The notes: a model not told the origin generated them from the sequence alone. Shown: positions 37,171-48,491, counted from the first letter of the stretch. The stretch is 64,000 nt of DNA from Actinobacteria bacterium IMCC19121 (GCA_002284895.1 CP015605.1:1240001-1304000); one strand, 5' to 3'. Numbers and translations: made by a program.

Positions 37171-39837
37171 TTATACCCGCTTTTTCTCGCGCATCTCAAA
37201 GACTTGAATGGTGTCGCCAATTTGAAGATCCTTCATATTGCCAAGACCAATTCCGCACTCGAAGCCTTCTTTGACTTCATTTGCATCATCTTTAAAGCGC
37301 TTGAGTGAATCGATTGTGAGGTTATCAAGAATGAGGGTTTCACCACGCAAAATACGTGCCTTTGCATTACGACGGATGACTCCATCCTTAACAAGTGAAC
37401 CTGCGATGTTTCCAGCCTTAGAAGATTTGAAGATCTCACGAACTTCAGCGTTACCAGTGATAACTTCTTCATAGATTGGCTTGAGCAGACCCTTAAGTGA
37501 GAGCTCAATCTCTTCAATTGCTTGATAGATGACTGAGTAGAAGCGAACTTCAACGCCTTCTTGATCAGCAAAGATTGCAGTCTGTGGTTCTGGCTTAACG
37601 TTAAAGCCAATCACTACTGCAGTTGAAGCAGATGCCAACGTAATATCGCTCTTAGTAATTGCACCAACACCACGGTGGATAACGCGAAGATCAACCTCTG
37701 CGCCAACATCTAGCTGCATTAATGCCTCTTCTAGAGCTTCTACAGATCCACTCACGTCACCCTTAAGAATCAAATTAAGAGTAGTGATCTTGGATTGCTC
37801 CATAAAGTCTTCAAGTGAGACCTTCTTGCGTGCCTTAGCAAGTTGGGCGTTGCGCTCTGCAGCTTGACGCTTTTCAGCGATCTGACGAGCGGTGCGATCT
37901 TCATCGGCTACTAAGAATGTATCTCCAGCACTTGGAACAGATGTGAAACCAAGAACCTGAACTGGACGTGATGGACCAGCGATTTCTACTGAATCACCAT
38001 TCTCATCCAACATCGCACGAACGCGACCAAATGCACCACCGGCAACAATTGGATCACCAATTCGTAGCGTTCCACGTTGCACGAGCACAGTTGTAACTGG
38101 ACCACGACCACGATCAAGGTGAGCTTCAATTGCAACACCGCGAGCAGAATCATCTGCAACAGCGCGTAAATCAATAGCTGCATCGGCAGTAAGAAGAATT
38201 GACTCGATCAAATCTTGAACGCCTTGGCCTGATTTAGCAGAGACGTTTACGAAGATTGTTTCTCCGCCGTACTCTTCTGCGATCAAGTTGTACTCAGTTA
38301 ACTGCTGACGGACCTTATCTGGGTTCGCACCCTCTTTATCCATCTTGTTAACGGCAACAACGATTGGAACATCGGCTGCTTGCGCATGGTTTAGCGCTTC
38401 AATTGTCTGAGGCATGATTCCATCATCTGCAGCCACAACTAGAACTGCAATGTCAGTTACCTTGGCACCACGAGCACGCATAGCTGTGAAAGCCTCGTGA
38501 CCAGGTGTATCAATGAAGGTAATTGCGCGGTTAATGCCGTTATGGTCATGGTGAATTTGATAAGCACCAATGTGCTGAGTAATTCCACCAGCTTCAGACT
38601 TCATAACTTCACTCTTACGGATTGCATCCAAAAGCGAAGTTTTACCGTGGTCAACGTGACCCATAACAGTTACTACAGGTGGGCGTGCAACCAAAGTATC
38701 TGGATCAATATCACTGAGCTCATCAGTTAAATCAATATCAAAGCCTTGTAGAAGTTCACGATCTTCATCTTCTGGGCTAACAATTTGAATGTCATAACCA
38801 AGTTGAACGCCAAGAATTTCGAAAGTGTCAGCATCAACAGATTGTGTTGCTGTAACCATCTCACCTAAGTGAAATAGCGCTGCAACTAATGCTGCTGGAT
38901 CTGCATTGATCTTGTCTGCAAAATCTGCCAATGAAGCACCGCGACGCATACGAATAGGAGTCTTGCCATCACCGTGTGGAACAACTGCTCCACCAAGTTG
39001 TGGTGCTTGCATATTGTCGAATTCATCGCGCAATGCTTTTCTAGATTTAGATTTACGTCCTGACTTCTTGCTTGCATTCTTTCCAAATGCTCCACCTGCA
39101 CCGCCACGTTGTGGTGGACGACCGCCACCTGGACGTTGTGGACCACCTGCTGGTGCTCCACCTGCATTTGATTTATATGGAGATGCTGGTGCACCAGTTG
39201 ACGGAGCTCCAGTACGTGGAGGAAAACCTGCACCTGCTGGTGGGCGAGATCCTGGTGGACGCGCAGCAAATCCTGGACGAACTGAACCTGGACGTGGTCC
39301 TGACATTCCAGGACGTTGCGGTGCACCGCCTGGTCGTTGCGGTGGTCGTGGTGTTGTTCCACCAGTTGAAAATGGATTATTACCTGGACGTGGTGGACGT
39401 GGAACGGCTCCACCAGTTGAAAATGGATTATTACCTGGACGGGGTGCAGGTTTTGGAAGCTCTGATTTTTCTTCAGCGATTGCTTCTGCAGCATGTGACT
39501 TTGCAGATTCTGCCTTTGCTGCTTCAACGCGTTCTTGTTGTGCCTTCAGTGCGTTGATATCAACGCCAAGTTCTGCCGCTAACTCCGCAGCTTGCTCTGC
39601 ACTTACTTCACTTTTCGGTTTTGCCGCGGCCTTTTTGGCTGCAGCCTTTTTGACAGGCTTTTTTTCCTCTGCAGGTTTTGCATCGGGATACATCTCGATG
39701 AGCTTGCGCACAACTGGCGCTTCTACTGTCGATGATGCTGATCGGACGAATTCGCCCATTTCTTGGAGCTTTGCAAGGACAACCTTGCTCTCCATACCGA
39801 GTTGCTTTGCTAACTCGTGTACGCGGACCTTTGACAC
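37171..39837 (-). CDS. infB: Translation initiation factor IF-2
   Basis: GTPase that places initiator tRNA on the 30S subunit. An N-terminal IF2N domain ([23 protein letters not shown]), a long Ala/Lys/Glu- then Gly/Pro/Arg-rich linker (to about residue 280), the G domain ([26 protein letters not shown]) and C-terminal domains. 888 residues from GTG 39837, preceded by AGGGGAAA; an in-frame ATG at 39861 is less likely. The linker holds a 32-bp direct repeat. Confidence 0.95.
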   Translation of the reverse strand: MSKVRVHELAKQLGMESKVVLAKLQEMGEFVRSASSTVEAPVVRKLIEMYPDAKPAEEKKPVKKAAAKKAAAKPKSEVSAEQAAELAAELGVDINALKAQQERVEAAKAESAKSHAAEAIAEEKSELPKPAPRPGNNPFSTGGAVPRPPRPGNNPFSTGGTTPRPPQRPGGAPQRPGMSGPRPGSVRPGFAARPPGSRPPAGAGFPPRTGAPSTGAPASPYKSNAGGAPAGGPQRPGGGRPPQRGGAGGAFGKNASKKSGRKSKSRKALRDEFDNMQAPQLGGAVVPHGDGKTPIRMRRGASLADFADKINADPAALVAALFHLGEMVTATQSVDADTFEILGVQLGYDIQIVSPEDEDRELLQGFDIDLTDELSDIDPDTLVARPPVVTVMGHVDHGKTSLLDAIRKSEVMKSEAGGITQHIGAYQIHHDHNGINRAITFIDTPGHEAFTAMRARGAKVTDIAVLVVAADDGIMPQTIEALNHAQAADVPIVVAVNKMDKEGANPDKVRQQLTEYNLIAEEYGGETIFVNVSAKSGQGVQDLIESILLTADAAIDLRAVADDSARGVAIEAHLDRGRGPVTTVLVQRGTLRIGDPIVAGGAFGRVRAMLDENGDSVEIAGPSRPVQVLGFTSVPSAGDTFLVADEDRTARQIAEKRQAAERNAQLAKARKKVSLEDFMEQSKITTLNLILKGDVSGSVEALEEALMQLDVGAEVDLRVIHRGVGAITKSDITLASASTAVVIGFNVKPEPQTAIFADQEGVEVRFYSVIYQAIEEIELSLKGLLKPIYEEVITGNAEVREIFKSSKAGNIAGSLVKDGVIRRNAKARILRGETLILDNLTIDSLKRFKDDANEVKEGFECGIGLGNMKDLQIGDTIQVFEMREKKRV
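39359..39441 (-). repeat. 32-bp direct repeat in the IF-2 linker
   Basis: Identical 32-bp copies at 39359-39390 and 39410-39441 (period 51 bp) encode [11 protein letters not shown] twice. Such repeats in the disordered IF-2 linker arise by slippage and may vary between strains. Confidence 0.85.
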
Positions 39838-39975
39838 TTTTTCCCCTGTCTTGGCCCGCATGAAACTTCACATGCAAGCCCTAGTTGTACGACCTCATAG
39901 TTCTAACGAGCTCATTTGAGTTTCATATCTTTCTTATCCATTTCATCGGTTAAAGCAATGCCCCATGGTATCGAA

Positions 39976-40005
39976 CCTAAGGCCTGAATACATAATGGCC
40001 TTAGG
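39976..40005 (-). repeat. Inverted repeat at the nusA stop, in the nusA-infB spacer
   Basis: CCTAAGGCC (39976-39984) and GGCCTTAGG (39997-40005) form a perfect 9-bp stem with a 12-base loop that includes the nusA stop codon. No T-run follows. The 163-base spacer (39838-40000) holds no credible gene where actinobacteria usually have ylxR; the longest frames there are about 10 codons. Confidence 0.6.
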
Positions 40006-40975
40006 CCTCAATCGGATTGTCTGGGTGAATATCGATTCGCCAGCCAGTAAGGCGGGCCGCTAAGCGTGCATTTTGCCCATCTTTTCCGATGGCAAGTGAG
40101 AGTTGGTAATCAGGCACAACCACCTTGGCCGCGCGTCCAGCTAGGTCAGTAATTTGCACCGATGCAACTTTGGCTGGTGCAAGTGAATGTCCAACAAATG
40201 TTGCAGGATCTTCTGACCAATCCACAATATCGATTTTCTCTCCATGTAATTCATCCATCACAGCGCGAGCACGTGCACCCATTGGTCCAATCAATGAACC
40301 TTTAGGACTAACACCTGCTCGGTGTGAGCGAACTGCAATCTTTGTGCGATGTCCTGCTTCGCGTGCAACTGCCATGATTTCAACAATGCGATCATTAATC
40401 TCAGGAACCTCTAGAGCAAATAACTGCTTCACAAGTGCTGGGTGGCTGCGAGATAACATAATCTCAGGGCCTTTAAGACCTTGTTTTACTTCAACAACAA
40501 AACATTTAATGCGATCACCGTGGTTATATACCTCACCTGGTACTTGCTCCTGTGGCGGAATTCGTCCTTCAAATCGTCCAAGATTAACAAGAATCATTTT
40601 TGGATCTCGGCCTTGCTGAACAACACCAGAGATAACATCACCAACATTGGCAGTGAACTCAGCAACAATTGATGCATCATTGGTTTCACGCATCTTCATC
40701 TTGATTACTTGTCTGGCTGTTGATGTGGCAACGCGGGAGAAACCTTCAGGCATATCGGCTTCATCACCGATTTTTTCCCCGATTTCATTGAACTGAGGTA
40801 TCAATATTTGAATTTCACCTGACTCACGATTTAGCACAGCATGAGCATGTCGCTTAGCTTCATCGGTCTGGTTATAGGCCGTAAGAACACCCACCTCAAT
40901 TGCTTGAATCAACTGCTCTAACGGAATGCCTTTTTCGTTGGTGAGTTCTACTAAGGCTGACATCTCAACATGCAT
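40001..40975 (-). CDS. nusA: Transcription termination/antitermination factor NusA
   Basis: N-terminal RNAP-binding domain (VELTNEKGIPLEQLIQAIEVGVLTAYNQ), an S1 domain (VGDVISGVVQQGRDPKMILVNLG), and two KH domains (KIAVRSHRAGVSPKGSLIGPMGARARAV; LSLAIGKDGQNARLAARLTGWRIDI). Length 324; no C-terminal acidic repeats, as usual in actinobacteria. The ATG overlaps the rimP stop as TAATG. A second ATG four codons in (40963) is also possible. Confidence 0.95.
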   Translation of the reverse strand: MHVEMSALVELTNEKGIPLEQLIQAIEVGVLTAYNQTDEAKRHAHAVLNRESGEIQILIPQFNEIGEKIGDEADMPEGFSRVATSTARQVIKMKMRETNDASIVAEFTANVGDVISGVVQQGRDPKMILVNLGRFEGRIPPQEQVPGEVYNHGDRIKCFVVEVKQGLKGPEIMLSRSHPALVKQLFALEVPEINDRIVEIMAVAREAGHRTKIAVRSHRAGVSPKGSLIGPMGARARAVMDELHGEKIDIVDWSEDPATFVGHSLAPAKVASVQITDLAGRAAKVVVPDYQLSLAIGKDGQNARLAARLTGWRIDIHPDNPIEA

Positions 40976-41448
40976 TAGTTGTCATCCTTTCGATTAAATT
41001 CAATTTCAACCACAGCGCGCTTGATATCTGCAAAGGCAATCTCATGGTTTTTCATGCGGCCTTTAATGTTTTCAACTAATTGGGCATGCGTGTCATTAAA
41101 TTCACTGAGTCTGGCAGTGACTACCGTTCCATCATTGAGAGCCATCTTGATTAATCGAGTGAGGTTTTTGGTCCAATGGCGGGGCAAAGTAAGTGGACGA
41201 TCAACACCTGGTGATGTGACTTCTAGTGTGAATGGGTTATCTCCCAAGGCAGGTTCATTATCTAAAAGCTCTGAGATCACGCGCGAAACAGAAGTAACTT
41301 CATCCATGTTGAGCGGCTTTAGTCCATCAACAACACATATAACAGTGCTGTGGTTACCGGCTTTTTGTATTTGAACTTCTTCTAAGAAAAATCCCGCGGT
41401 TTCAACAGCTGGGGTGAGAAGTTCGGTCAGTGAATCCTTGAGCGCCAT
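40975..41448 (-). CDS. rimP: Ribosome maturation factor RimP
   Basis: Needed for 30S maturation. Family lines are TVICVVDGLKPLNMDEVTSVSRVISELLD and FTLEVTSPGVDRPLTLPRHW. 157 residues from ATG 41448; a TTG at 41484 would add 12 residues starting right after the TSUP gene. rimP-nusA-infB-rbfA-truB follow the conserved order, but without ylxR. Confidence 0.93.
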   Translation of the reverse strand: MALKDSLTELLTPAVETAGFFLEEVQIQKAGNHSTVICVVDGLKPLNMDEVTSVSRVISELLDNEPALGDNPFTLEVTSPGVDRPLTLPRHWTKNLTRLIKMALNDGTVVTARLSEFNDTHAQLVENIKGRMKNHEIAFADIKRAVVEIEFNRKDDN

Positions 41449-41490
41449 GATTGTTTCTGCTTTCTTATTAAGTTGTAAGCGCAAGTGTAA

Positions 41491-42273
41491 CTAGAAAGAT
41501 GCGAAAGTATCAATTCCAACTTTTAGGATTAAAGCCACCGTGACAATCAGGAAAACCTTACGCACAAGGACTGACCCGCCTCGAATAGCAAGGCGTGAAC
41601 CTATGACAGCACCTGTGACATTTGCTGCCCCAAGCATCAACCCCAGCTGCCAAATAATGGCCCCATGTAAACCGAAAATCATAATTGCTCCAACATTTGT
41701 TGAAACATTCACTACCTTTGCAATTGCAGATGCGGTGATGAAGGCATATCCGAGTGATGCCACCAAAATTAGCATCAGGAATGAGCCTGTTCCTGGTCCA
41801 AAGATTCCATCATAGAAACCGATAATGAGGCCGGCAGCAATTGATATTTGAATTCGACGCTTTGATGCATGGCGCAGCAACTCTATTTTTCCTAAATCTG
41901 GCTTTAACCATGTATAGATCGCAACAACAATAAGTAGCACCAGAACAATCGGGCGCATAGATTGTGTAGGAATGCGCGAGGCCAGAGATGCCCCAATAGC
42001 AGATCCGATAAATGCTGGTATCGCCATTGCTGCAAGAACTTTGATGTCTGGCTTTATCTGCCTGCGATAGAGAGCGGCTGCTGTTGTGGTTCCAAAAACT
42101 GATCCCAGCTTATTGGTGCCAAGAACTGTGACTGTATCTGTTTTTGGCAAACCAATTAATAGTGCTGGAAGTTGAATTAATCCCCCGCCACCTGCAATTG
42201 AATCAACAAAACCAGCAAAAAATGATGCCGAGATAAGAAATAAGCCAGTAGCTAGCGTTAAGTCAGCAAACAC
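41491..42273 (-). CDS. TSUP-family permease (TauE/SafE type)
   Basis: A 260-residue membrane protein with two repeats of about four helices each and the TauE/SafE lines AGFVDSIAGGGGLIQLPALL and GFYDGIFGPGTGSFLMLILV. Members move sulfite, sulfoacetate or other organosulfur anions, usually outward; the substrate here is unknown. It sits between proS and rimP, four bases after proS, and is probably cotranscribed. Confidence 0.88.
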   Translation of the reverse strand: MFADLTLATGLFLISASFFAGFVDSIAGGGGLIQLPALLIGLPKTDTVTVLGTNKLGSVFGTTTAAALYRRQIKPDIKVLAAMAIPAFIGSAIGASLASRIPTQSMRPIVLVLLIVVAIYTWLKPDLGKIELLRHASKRRIQISIAAGLIIGFYDGIFGPGTGSFLMLILVASLGYAFITASAIAKVVNVSTNVGAIMIFGLHGAIIWQLGLMLGAANVTGAVIGSRLAIRGGSVLVRKVFLIVTVALILKVGIDTFASF

Positions 42274-42277
42274 TTTT

Positions 42278-44002
42278 CTAAGCTAGCAACTTGGTAATAG
42301 TTGAAACGGCATCGGCAAGTAAAACTTCACTCTTATCCCCGCTCTTGCGGACGCGAACTTCTACCTTGCCTTCAGCTAGCGCTTTACCAACCACCACAAT
42401 AATTGGATTACCAATTAACTCAGCATCTTTAAACTTAACTCCCGCACTTGCATCACGGCGATCATCGAGCATGACAGTGATGCCTGCAGCTTCTAGTTTT
42501 TGACCAATATCAAGGGCGGTATCAAATGGAAGATCTTCTTTACCTGTGGCAACAATGTGCACCTTAGCTGGAGCAATTTCTGCTGGCCAGTTAAGTCCAA
42601 TCTCATCACTAGTCTGCTCAGCAATGGCGGCAACTGCGCGTGAAACACCGATTCCATAAGAACCCATGGTCACCACTTGAGATTTACCGTTTTGATCTAA
42701 GACTGTAAGGCTCAAGGCCTCTGCATACTTGCGACCAAGTTGGAAAATATGACCAATTTCAATTGCGCGATCAATAATAATTTCAGTGTTGCACTCAGGA
42801 CAGCTATCTCCTGCGCGAACTTCAGCTGCTTCAACGTATGCATCTGGAGTGAAGTCGCGACCATTAACAACATAGCGGGCGTGGTGATCTTTCTTATTGG
42901 CGCCACTTATCCATGAAGTTCCTGGTGCTACGCGTGGATCAGCTAGAACCTTAATTCCAGATTTAGCGGCATCTTGTGGTCCGATATATCCCTTAACAAG
43001 TGAAGGATGTTTAGCAAAGTCTGCTTCTTCAAATACGCGAAGCTCATGAACGCCACCTAGGTTTTCCTGCAGGCGCTTCAAATCAACTTCACGATCACCT
43101 GGAACCAAAACGGCAATTGGTGTGCCATCTGCCATCAACATAATGTTTTTCAAAGTATCAGCTGCGCTATATCCCCCACCAAATTTTTCATTCATCAGAT
43201 CGACTAGTGAATCAATTGTTGGTGTGTTTGGTGTGTTCAATACTTCAAGGGCGGGTGTGCTTGATGCATCACCGGCTGGGACTTTAGTAACCATCGCTTC
43301 AACATTTGCAGCAAAGCCACACTTAGGACACAGCACATATGTGTCTTCACCAGTTGAGCAAGGAGCTAAGAACTCTTCAGATTTAGATCCCCCCATAGCA
43401 CCAGAGACTGCCTTAACAATGTTGTATTTCATTCCTAAGCGATTAAAACAGCTGACATAGGCATCACGGTGCTTTTGATAGGAGATTTCTAAACCTGCAT
43501 CATCGATATCAAATGAATAAGAATCCTTCATCACAAACTCACGCCCACGGATGATTCCACTGCGTGGACGTGCTTCATCGCGATACTTCGTTTGAATTTG
43601 ATAGATAGAAAGTGGAAGATCTTTATAGGATGAATATTCACCCTTAACCATCAAAGTGAACATCTCTTCGTGTGTTGGTCCTAATAAATAATCTGCACCG
43701 CGACGATCTTGCAGACGAAATAGGGATGGACCGTACTCTTCCCAACGGTTGGTTGCCTCATATGCCTCGCGTGGCAAAAGTGCTGGGAAGTGAACTTCTT
43801 GAAAACCTGCTTGATCCATCTCTTGGCGAATAACGTTTTCAACGTTTCGAAGAGTGATAACTCCAAGAGGCAACCATGAGTAAATTCCAGCTGCGATTCT
43901 GCGAATATATCCCGCTCTTACTAATAAGCGGTGGCTAGCAACTTCAGCATCTGCTGGGTCATCGCGCAGCGTACGCAAAAAGAGCGTAGACATTTTTAGC
44001 AT
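42278..44002 (-). CDS. proS: Prolyl-tRNA synthetase
   Basis: Class II synthetase of the bacterial type with an editing domain inserted (about residues 230-390). Motif lines: [89 protein letters not shown]. Length 574. TAGGCT six bases before the ATG and no ribosome-binding site; but that box overlaps the ispG stop, so coupling to ispG is also possible. Confidence 0.96.
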   Translation of the reverse strand: MLKMSTLFLRTLRDDPADAEVASHRLLVRAGYIRRIAAGIYSWLPLGVITLRNVENVIRQEMDQAGFQEVHFPALLPREAYEATNRWEEYGPSLFRLQDRRGADYLLGPTHEEMFTLMVKGEYSSYKDLPLSIYQIQTKYRDEARPRSGIIRGREFVMKDSYSFDIDDAGLEISYQKHRDAYVSCFNRLGMKYNIVKAVSGAMGGSKSEEFLAPCSTGEDTYVLCPKCGFAANVEAMVTKVPAGDASSTPALEVLNTPNTPTIDSLVDLMNEKFGGGYSAADTLKNIMLMADGTPIAVLVPGDREVDLKRLQENLGGVHELRVFEEADFAKHPSLVKGYIGPQDAAKSGIKVLADPRVAPGTSWISGANKKDHHARYVVNGRDFTPDAYVEAAEVRAGDSCPECNTEIIIDRAIEIGHIFQLGRKYAEALSLTVLDQNGKSQVVTMGSYGIGVSRAVAAIAEQTSDEIGLNWPAEIAPAKVHIVATGKEDLPFDTALDIGQKLEAAGITVMLDDRRDASAGVKFKDAELIGNPIIVVVGKALAEGKVEVRVRKSGDKSEVLLADAVSTITKLLA

Positions 44003-44011
44003 GGAGTGAGC

Positions 44012-45163
44012 CTATCGAACATCAACAGATGGTTGCCCTGAAGCAACGCCAGCAGCTTCCATTTCTTCGGCCAATCTCATAGCTTCTTCAATTAAAGTTT
44101 CAACAATTTGGGCTTCAGGTACGGTTTTAATTACTTGGCCCTTAACAAATATCTGGCCTTTGCCATTTCCTGATGCAACACCAAGATCTGCTTCACGTGC
44201 CTCACCTGGGCCATTAACAACGCAGCCCATAACAGCAACGCGAAGTGGAACAGTCATTCCTTGCAACCCTGCTTGTACTTTCTCAGCCAATGTATAGACA
44301 TCAACTTGTGCGCGTCCACATGAAGGACAAGAAACAATTTCTAATTTACGTTGACGCAAGTTAAGAGATTCAAGAATTGAGATTCCAACTTTGACTTCTT
44401 CAACTGGAGGCGCTGAAAGAGAAACACGAATGGTGTCGCCGATACCTTCTGCTAGCAAAATTCCAAATGCAGTTGCTGACTTGATTGTTCCCTGGAAAAG
44501 AGGTCCTGCCTCAGTCACACCTAGGTGCAATGGGTAGTCACACTTTGCAGCAAGAATTCGATAGGCATTGACCATGATTACTGGGTCATGGTGTTTTACT
44601 GAGATTTTAATATCTGAAAAACCATGCTCTTCAAATAATGACGCTTCCCACAGAGCTGACTCCGCTAAAGCTTCTGGAGTTGCCTTGCCATACTTTGCAA
44701 GAAGGCGTGGATCTAATGAACCTGCGTTAACGCCAATACGAATTGGAATTCCTGCATCTCCTGCAGCTTTTGCAACTTCCTTTACTTTGTCATCAAATTG
44801 CTTGATGTTGCCGGGGTTAACACGCACCGCAGCACAACCTGCATCAATGGCAGCGAAAATGTATTTAGGCTGAAAGTGAATATCTGCAATAACTGGAATT
44901 TGGGATTTCTTAGCAATCTGAGCCAGCGCATCAGCATCATCTTGACTTGGAACTGCCACACGAACAATCTGGCATCCAGAAGCTGTTAACTCTGCAATCT
45001 GCTGCAGAGTTGCATTCACATCAGCTGTAAGAGTTGTGCACATAGATTGCACGCTGACCGGAAAATCACTTCCAACGCCAACTTTGCCCACCATCATCTG
45101 ACGCGTCTTTCGGCGCGGGCTTAGCGTGGCAGGTGGTGCACTTGGGATTCCTAGATCAACCAT
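44012..45163 (-). CDS. ispG: 4-hydroxy-3-methylbut-2-enyl diphosphate synthase (MEP pathway)
   Basis: Iron-sulfur enzyme of isoprenoid synthesis. TIM-barrel lines [10 protein letters not shown] and [10 protein letters not shown], then the cluster Cys residues in SCPSCGR and [15 protein letters not shown]. Length 383. It follows the site-2 protease by 32 bases, in the operon with dxr, so two MEP enzymes are together. Confidence 0.95.
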   Translation of the reverse strand: MVDLGIPSAPPATLSPRRKTRQMMVGKVGVGSDFPVSVQSMCTTLTADVNATLQQIAELTASGCQIVRVAVPSQDDADALAQIAKKSQIPVIADIHFQPKYIFAAIDAGCAAVRVNPGNIKQFDDKVKEVAKAAGDAGIPIRIGVNAGSLDPRLLAKYGKATPEALAESALWEASLFEEHGFSDIKISVKHHDPVIMVNAYRILAAKCDYPLHLGVTEAGPLFQGTIKSATAFGILLAEGIGDTIRVSLSAPPVEEVKVGISILESLNLRQRKLEIVSCPSCGRAQVDVYTLAEKVQAGLQGMTVPLRVAVMGCVVNGPGEAREADLGVASGNGKGQIFVKGQVIKTVPEAQIVETLIEEAMRLAEEMEAAGVASGQPSVDVR

Positions 45164-45195
45164 GGCGCTATTGTGCCGTAAGAATGCGGGTTGCG

Positions 45196-46341
45196 CTAAA
45201 GATTAAGTACGACTGGATTAACGATGTCTGCAATCAGGAGCAGAACCGTTAGGGCAGCCAGAATCACGAAGACCACCATGGTTACTGGGGTCAGCAAAGT
45301 CACATCAATTGCAGCCGGGCGTGCTCGACCGCGAAGGCGCGCTATAAGTGCACGAATCTCATCTGCAATAGCAACAGCCATATGACCGCCATCAAGTGGC
45401 AATATCGGCAATAAATTAAACAATCCGACGAATATGTTTAAGCTGGCAATAATCAATATAAATGTTGATAGGCGTTCGGTTACCGATAGCGCATCACTAC
45501 CAACTGCTTGTCCAGATACACGGGCAACACCAACAACCCCCACTAGCCCATTGGGATCACGAGTTTCTCCGCCCACAGTCTGTCCCCATAACGCTGGGAT
45601 TTTTGAAGGAAGATTAATGAGTGATTTAACACTTTGCACTAAGAAATCCTTGGTAACTATCGCTGAATTTTTAAATGAGGTAGCAAGATCAGAGCGCTTA
45701 ATTCCAACATCATTAATGATTCCAAGCACATAGCGCTTTGTTCCATCAATTGTCTCGAGTTTAGCTGAGGCAGAGATTGTAATTTCTTCTGCTCCGCGCT
45801 TAATTAACAAAGTAAGGGGTGCACCATTAGAATTACGAATGATCTGAACATCTGAATACCAGTTTTGAACTTGCTTGCCATTAATTGCTAGAACTTCATC
45901 TCCAGCAAGAATTCCAGCAGATTGAGCCGCTGAACCTTTGACTACTTCATTAATTGTTGGCAATAGCTGATTAGTGCCAATTCCTGCAAATAAAACAAAG
46001 AGAAGAATGTAGCCAAGAACAAAATGCAGAAATGAGCCTGCACCAAGAACAATTAACTTCTGTGAAGATTTCGCTGTATAGAAAGCTCGCGACTCTTCAC
46101 CTTCTGGCATAACATCACCAGGTGTCATTCCTTCAATCTTGCAATATCCGCCTGCAGGAATTGCTTTTAGTCCAAACTCAGTTTCACCACGCTTGGTTGA
46201 CCATATCCGTGCACCGAAGCCTAAAAAGAACTCACTGACCTTCATTCCATAACGCTTAGCCGTTAAGTAATGGCCAAACTCATGAATCATTACTGAGGCA
46301 AGTAGAGCAACAACAAAGCCGAGGATTCCGATGATCTGCAT
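45196..46341 (-). CDS. rseP: Site-2 zinc metalloprotease (RseP/Rip1 type)
   Basis: Intramembrane protease that cleaves anti-sigma factors or signal peptides within the membrane. The zinc site is [12 protein letters not shown] (H20, E21, H24), a PDZ domain lies at about residues 130-200 ([18 protein letters not shown]), and [12 protein letters not shown] holds the third ligand. Length 381. The ATG overlaps the dxr stop as TAATG; the order dxr-rip-ispG is conserved in actinobacteria. Confidence 0.93.
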   Translation of the reverse strand: MQIIGILGFVVALLASVMIHEFGHYLTAKRYGMKVSEFFLGFGARIWSTKRGETEFGLKAIPAGGYCKIEGMTPGDVMPEGEESRAFYTAKSSQKLIVLGAGSFLHFVLGYILLFVLFAGIGTNQLLPTINEVVKGSAAQSAGILAGDEVLAINGKQVQNWYSDVQIIRNSNGAPLTLLIKRGAEEITISASAKLETIDGTKRYVLGIINDVGIKRSDLATSFKNSAIVTKDFLVQSVKSLINLPSKIPALWGQTVGGETRDPNGLVGVVGVARVSGQAVGSDALSVTERLSTFILIIASLNIFVGLFNLLPILPLDGGHMAVAIADEIRALIARLRGRARPAAIDVTLLTPVTMVVFVILAALTVLLLIADIVNPVVLNL

Positions 46342-47486
46342 TATGGGGCCAATCGTAGTAGATGTGCTTGTGCACGGGTGCGAGCATCATCTTCTAGGGC
46401 ACTGACATCAGATAAATCTCTGAGAGTTTTCGGTGAATCTTTCTCTAGATCTGCAACAACGTCAGCTATAACTCTAACTATTGATTTGAATTCAAGCTTT
46501 TTGGAGATAAATGCAGCCACTGCCACTTCATTAGCTGCGTTAAAGATCGCAGGTAATCCCCCACCTATTTCACCACAATGGCGTGCTAGATCAACACTTG
46601 GAAATTGTTTGGCATCAATGGGTGCAAAGCTCCAGGAATGTGGAATCGACCAATCTATTGGCGCAGTTGATTTACTCAATCTATCTGGCCAGTTCATTGC
46701 ATATGCAATAGCGCCTTTCATATTAGGCGGGCTGGCTTGAGCAATCGTTGAGCCATCATTGAACTCAACAAGAGAGTGAACGACCGACTGTGGATGAATA
46801 ACAGCTTCAATATCTGAATACGGCAAACCAAATAGGTAATGCGCTTCAATGATTTCAAGACCTTTGTTGACAAGAGTTGCTGAATTAATAGTAACAACGG
46901 CCCCCATTGACCATGTTGGATGCTTAAGTGCATCTTCGACTGTAATTGCATCAAGGTTCGAGCGATCTCTAAATGCTCCCCCGCTTGCAGTTAAAACAAT
47001 CTTTTTAATCTCAGATTTCTTGCCAGCTAATGCCGACTGAAAAATCGCGCTATGTTCTGAATCAACAGGGATTATTTGGTGTTCTCTAGACCTGGACATA
47101 ACCAGATCGCCAGCAGCAACTAGCGACTCCTTATTAGCAAGTGCCAAGGTATTGCCGGCATCTAAAGCTGCAAGAGTTGGACCAAGCCCAATAGATCCTG
47201 TGATTCCATTGAGCACAACATCGCAGTTGATGGCTGCAATTTCGGTTGATGCATTAGCGCCGTCAATGACAGTGACTCCAGGCAATGCTGTGCGCACCAC
47301 ATCTGCATTATTTACTACTCCAACATGTGAAACTTTGAATTGCTTAGCCTGTGCAATGACTAGCTCTGGATTACTACCTGCAGATGAAATTGCCACAACT
47401 CTAAAGAGGGAAGGATTACTTGCAATAACTTCAAGGGCCTGAACACCAATTGAGCCCGTAGAGCCCAAAATAACTACATCACGCAT
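46341..47486 (-). CDS. dxr: 1-deoxy-D-xylulose 5-phosphate reductoisomerase
   Basis: First committed step of the MEP pathway. NADPH loop GSTGSIGVQALEV, NGITGSIG, ALANKESLVAAGD, PVDSEHSAIFQ (metal ligands) and LTASGGAFRD. Length 381. It directly follows the ureohydrolase gene (one base between) and overlaps rseP. Confidence 0.95.
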   Translation of the reverse strand: MRDVVILGSTGSIGVQALEVIASNPSLFRVVAISSAGSNPELVIAQAKQFKVSHVGVVNNADVVRTALPGVTVIDGANASTEIAAINCDVVLNGITGSIGLGPTLAALDAGNTLALANKESLVAAGDLVMSRSREHQIIPVDSEHSAIFQSALAGKKSEIKKIVLTASGGAFRDRSNLDAITVEDALKHPTWSMGAVVTINSATLVNKGLEIIEAHYLFGLPYSDIEAVIHPQSVVHSLVEFNDGSTIAQASPPNMKGAIAYAMNWPDRLSKSTAPIDWSIPHSWSFAPIDAKQFPSVDLARHCGEIGGGLPAIFNAANEVAVAAFISKKLEFKSIVRVIADVVADLEKDSPKTLRDLSDVSALEDDARTRAQAHLLRLAP

Positions 47487-48485
47487 TTATCGGTCCAGAA
47501 GATTTTGTGTTGGAGAGTACTTGGTTCCTGAACGGCGTTTTGCGATTGCACTCAGGGCCTCTAAGACAACACGGTTAGCCAAAATTGCAGTTATATCCGC
47601 GCTATCAAATGCTGGTGCGACTTCAACTACATCAATTCCAACAATCGGTAGTTCAAGACAGATTCTGCGCACGGACTCTAAAAGCTCACGGCTAGTCATT
47701 CCACCTGGCTCAGGAGTTCCAGTTCCCGGTGCCATGCCTGGATCAACAACATCAATATCTACAGATAGGAAAACTCCATTGCACTCATTTGTAAGAATTG
47801 CAAAAGATTCATCTAGAACTGTATTGAGTCCGCGGTGGTGAATCTCTGTCATTTCATAGGAGCGCATTCCTTGATCGCGCATCCAATCTAAAGTTTTTGC
47901 ATCTGGCCAATAACCGCGCAAACCTAACTGTAAGAAACGATCTCCACGCACTGTGCCGGTATCGATTAAGCGACGCATTGGTGTGCCGTGACCAACTAAA
48001 GATCCCCATTGGTCTTCACCAGTGTCAGCATGTGCATCAAAGTGAATCATTGAAATCTTACCCATGCCGCGGTGGCGTGTAATTCCTGCAACATCTGCAG
48101 ATGCAATTGAATGATCTCCGCCAAGAATGACTGGAATTGCACCAGCACGTGAAATCTTTTCAGTGGCTTGTGCTAAAACTTCTAGGGATGCAACCAAGTC
48201 ACTACCTGGCATCAACAAATCTCCGGCGTCGACAACTTTCATCTCTTTTAGTGAATCAACACGCAAAGCTAAATGCGGACGCTCGGCATCGTGAGGCAAA
48301 TAATCTCCCCCGCGAATTGCTTGAGGACCAAACTTGGCCCCTGAACGATGTGAAGTTCCACTATCAATCGGTGCGCCAACGATCACTACATCTGCATCGG
48401 CATAAGAGGAAGGAATATCTAAATCACAGCGCTCGATTCCAAGAAATGTGAAATCGGGGCCATACATATTGCCGTGATTAGTCAT
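47487..48485 (-). CDS. speB: Agmatinase-family ureohydrolase
   Basis: Mn-dependent ureohydrolase with all metal motifs: GGDHSIA, MIHFDAHADTGED and SVDIDVVDPGMAPGTGTPEPGG. Length 332. The closest simple reading is agmatinase, giving putrescine and urea; guanidinobutyrase or another guanidino-acid hydrolase is possible because this family changes substrate easily. The linkage to potABCD, an amine oxidoreductase and an aldehyde dehydrogenase favours agmatine. TATTCT six bases before the ATG suggests a leaderless mRNA. Confidence 0.88.
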   Translation of the reverse strand: MTNHGNMYGPDFTFLGIERCDLDIPSSYADADVVIVGAPIDSGTSHRSGAKFGPQAIRGGDYLPHDAERPHLALRVDSLKEMKVVDAGDLLMPGSDLVASLEVLAQATEKISRAGAIPVILGGDHSIASADVAGITRHRGMGKISMIHFDAHADTGEDQWGSLVGHGTPMRRLIDTGTVRGDRFLQLGLRGYWPDAKTLDWMRDQGMRSYEMTEIHHRGLNTVLDESFAILTNECNGVFLSVDIDVVDPGMAPGTGTPEPGGMTSRELLESVRRICLELPIVGIDVVEVAPAFDSADITAILANRVVLEALSAIAKRRSGTKYSPTQNLLDR

Positions 48486-48491
48486 GGCTTA

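Noticed and set aside
38886-39557. His/Gln/Val-rich open frames in other frames of the infB linker
   Set aside because: Low-complexity shadows of the repeat-rich linker on both strands.
38906-39919. Large plus-strand open frame (over 300 codons) antisense to infB
   Set aside because: The Gly/Pro/Arg-rich product is the reverse reading of the IF-2 linker; no ribosome-binding site or domain.
39966-39977. GGTTCGATACC-type string on the minus strand resembling a tRNA T-loop
   Set aside because: The flanking bases do not form a 5-bp T-stem and there is no acceptor, D or anticodon arm in the spacer.
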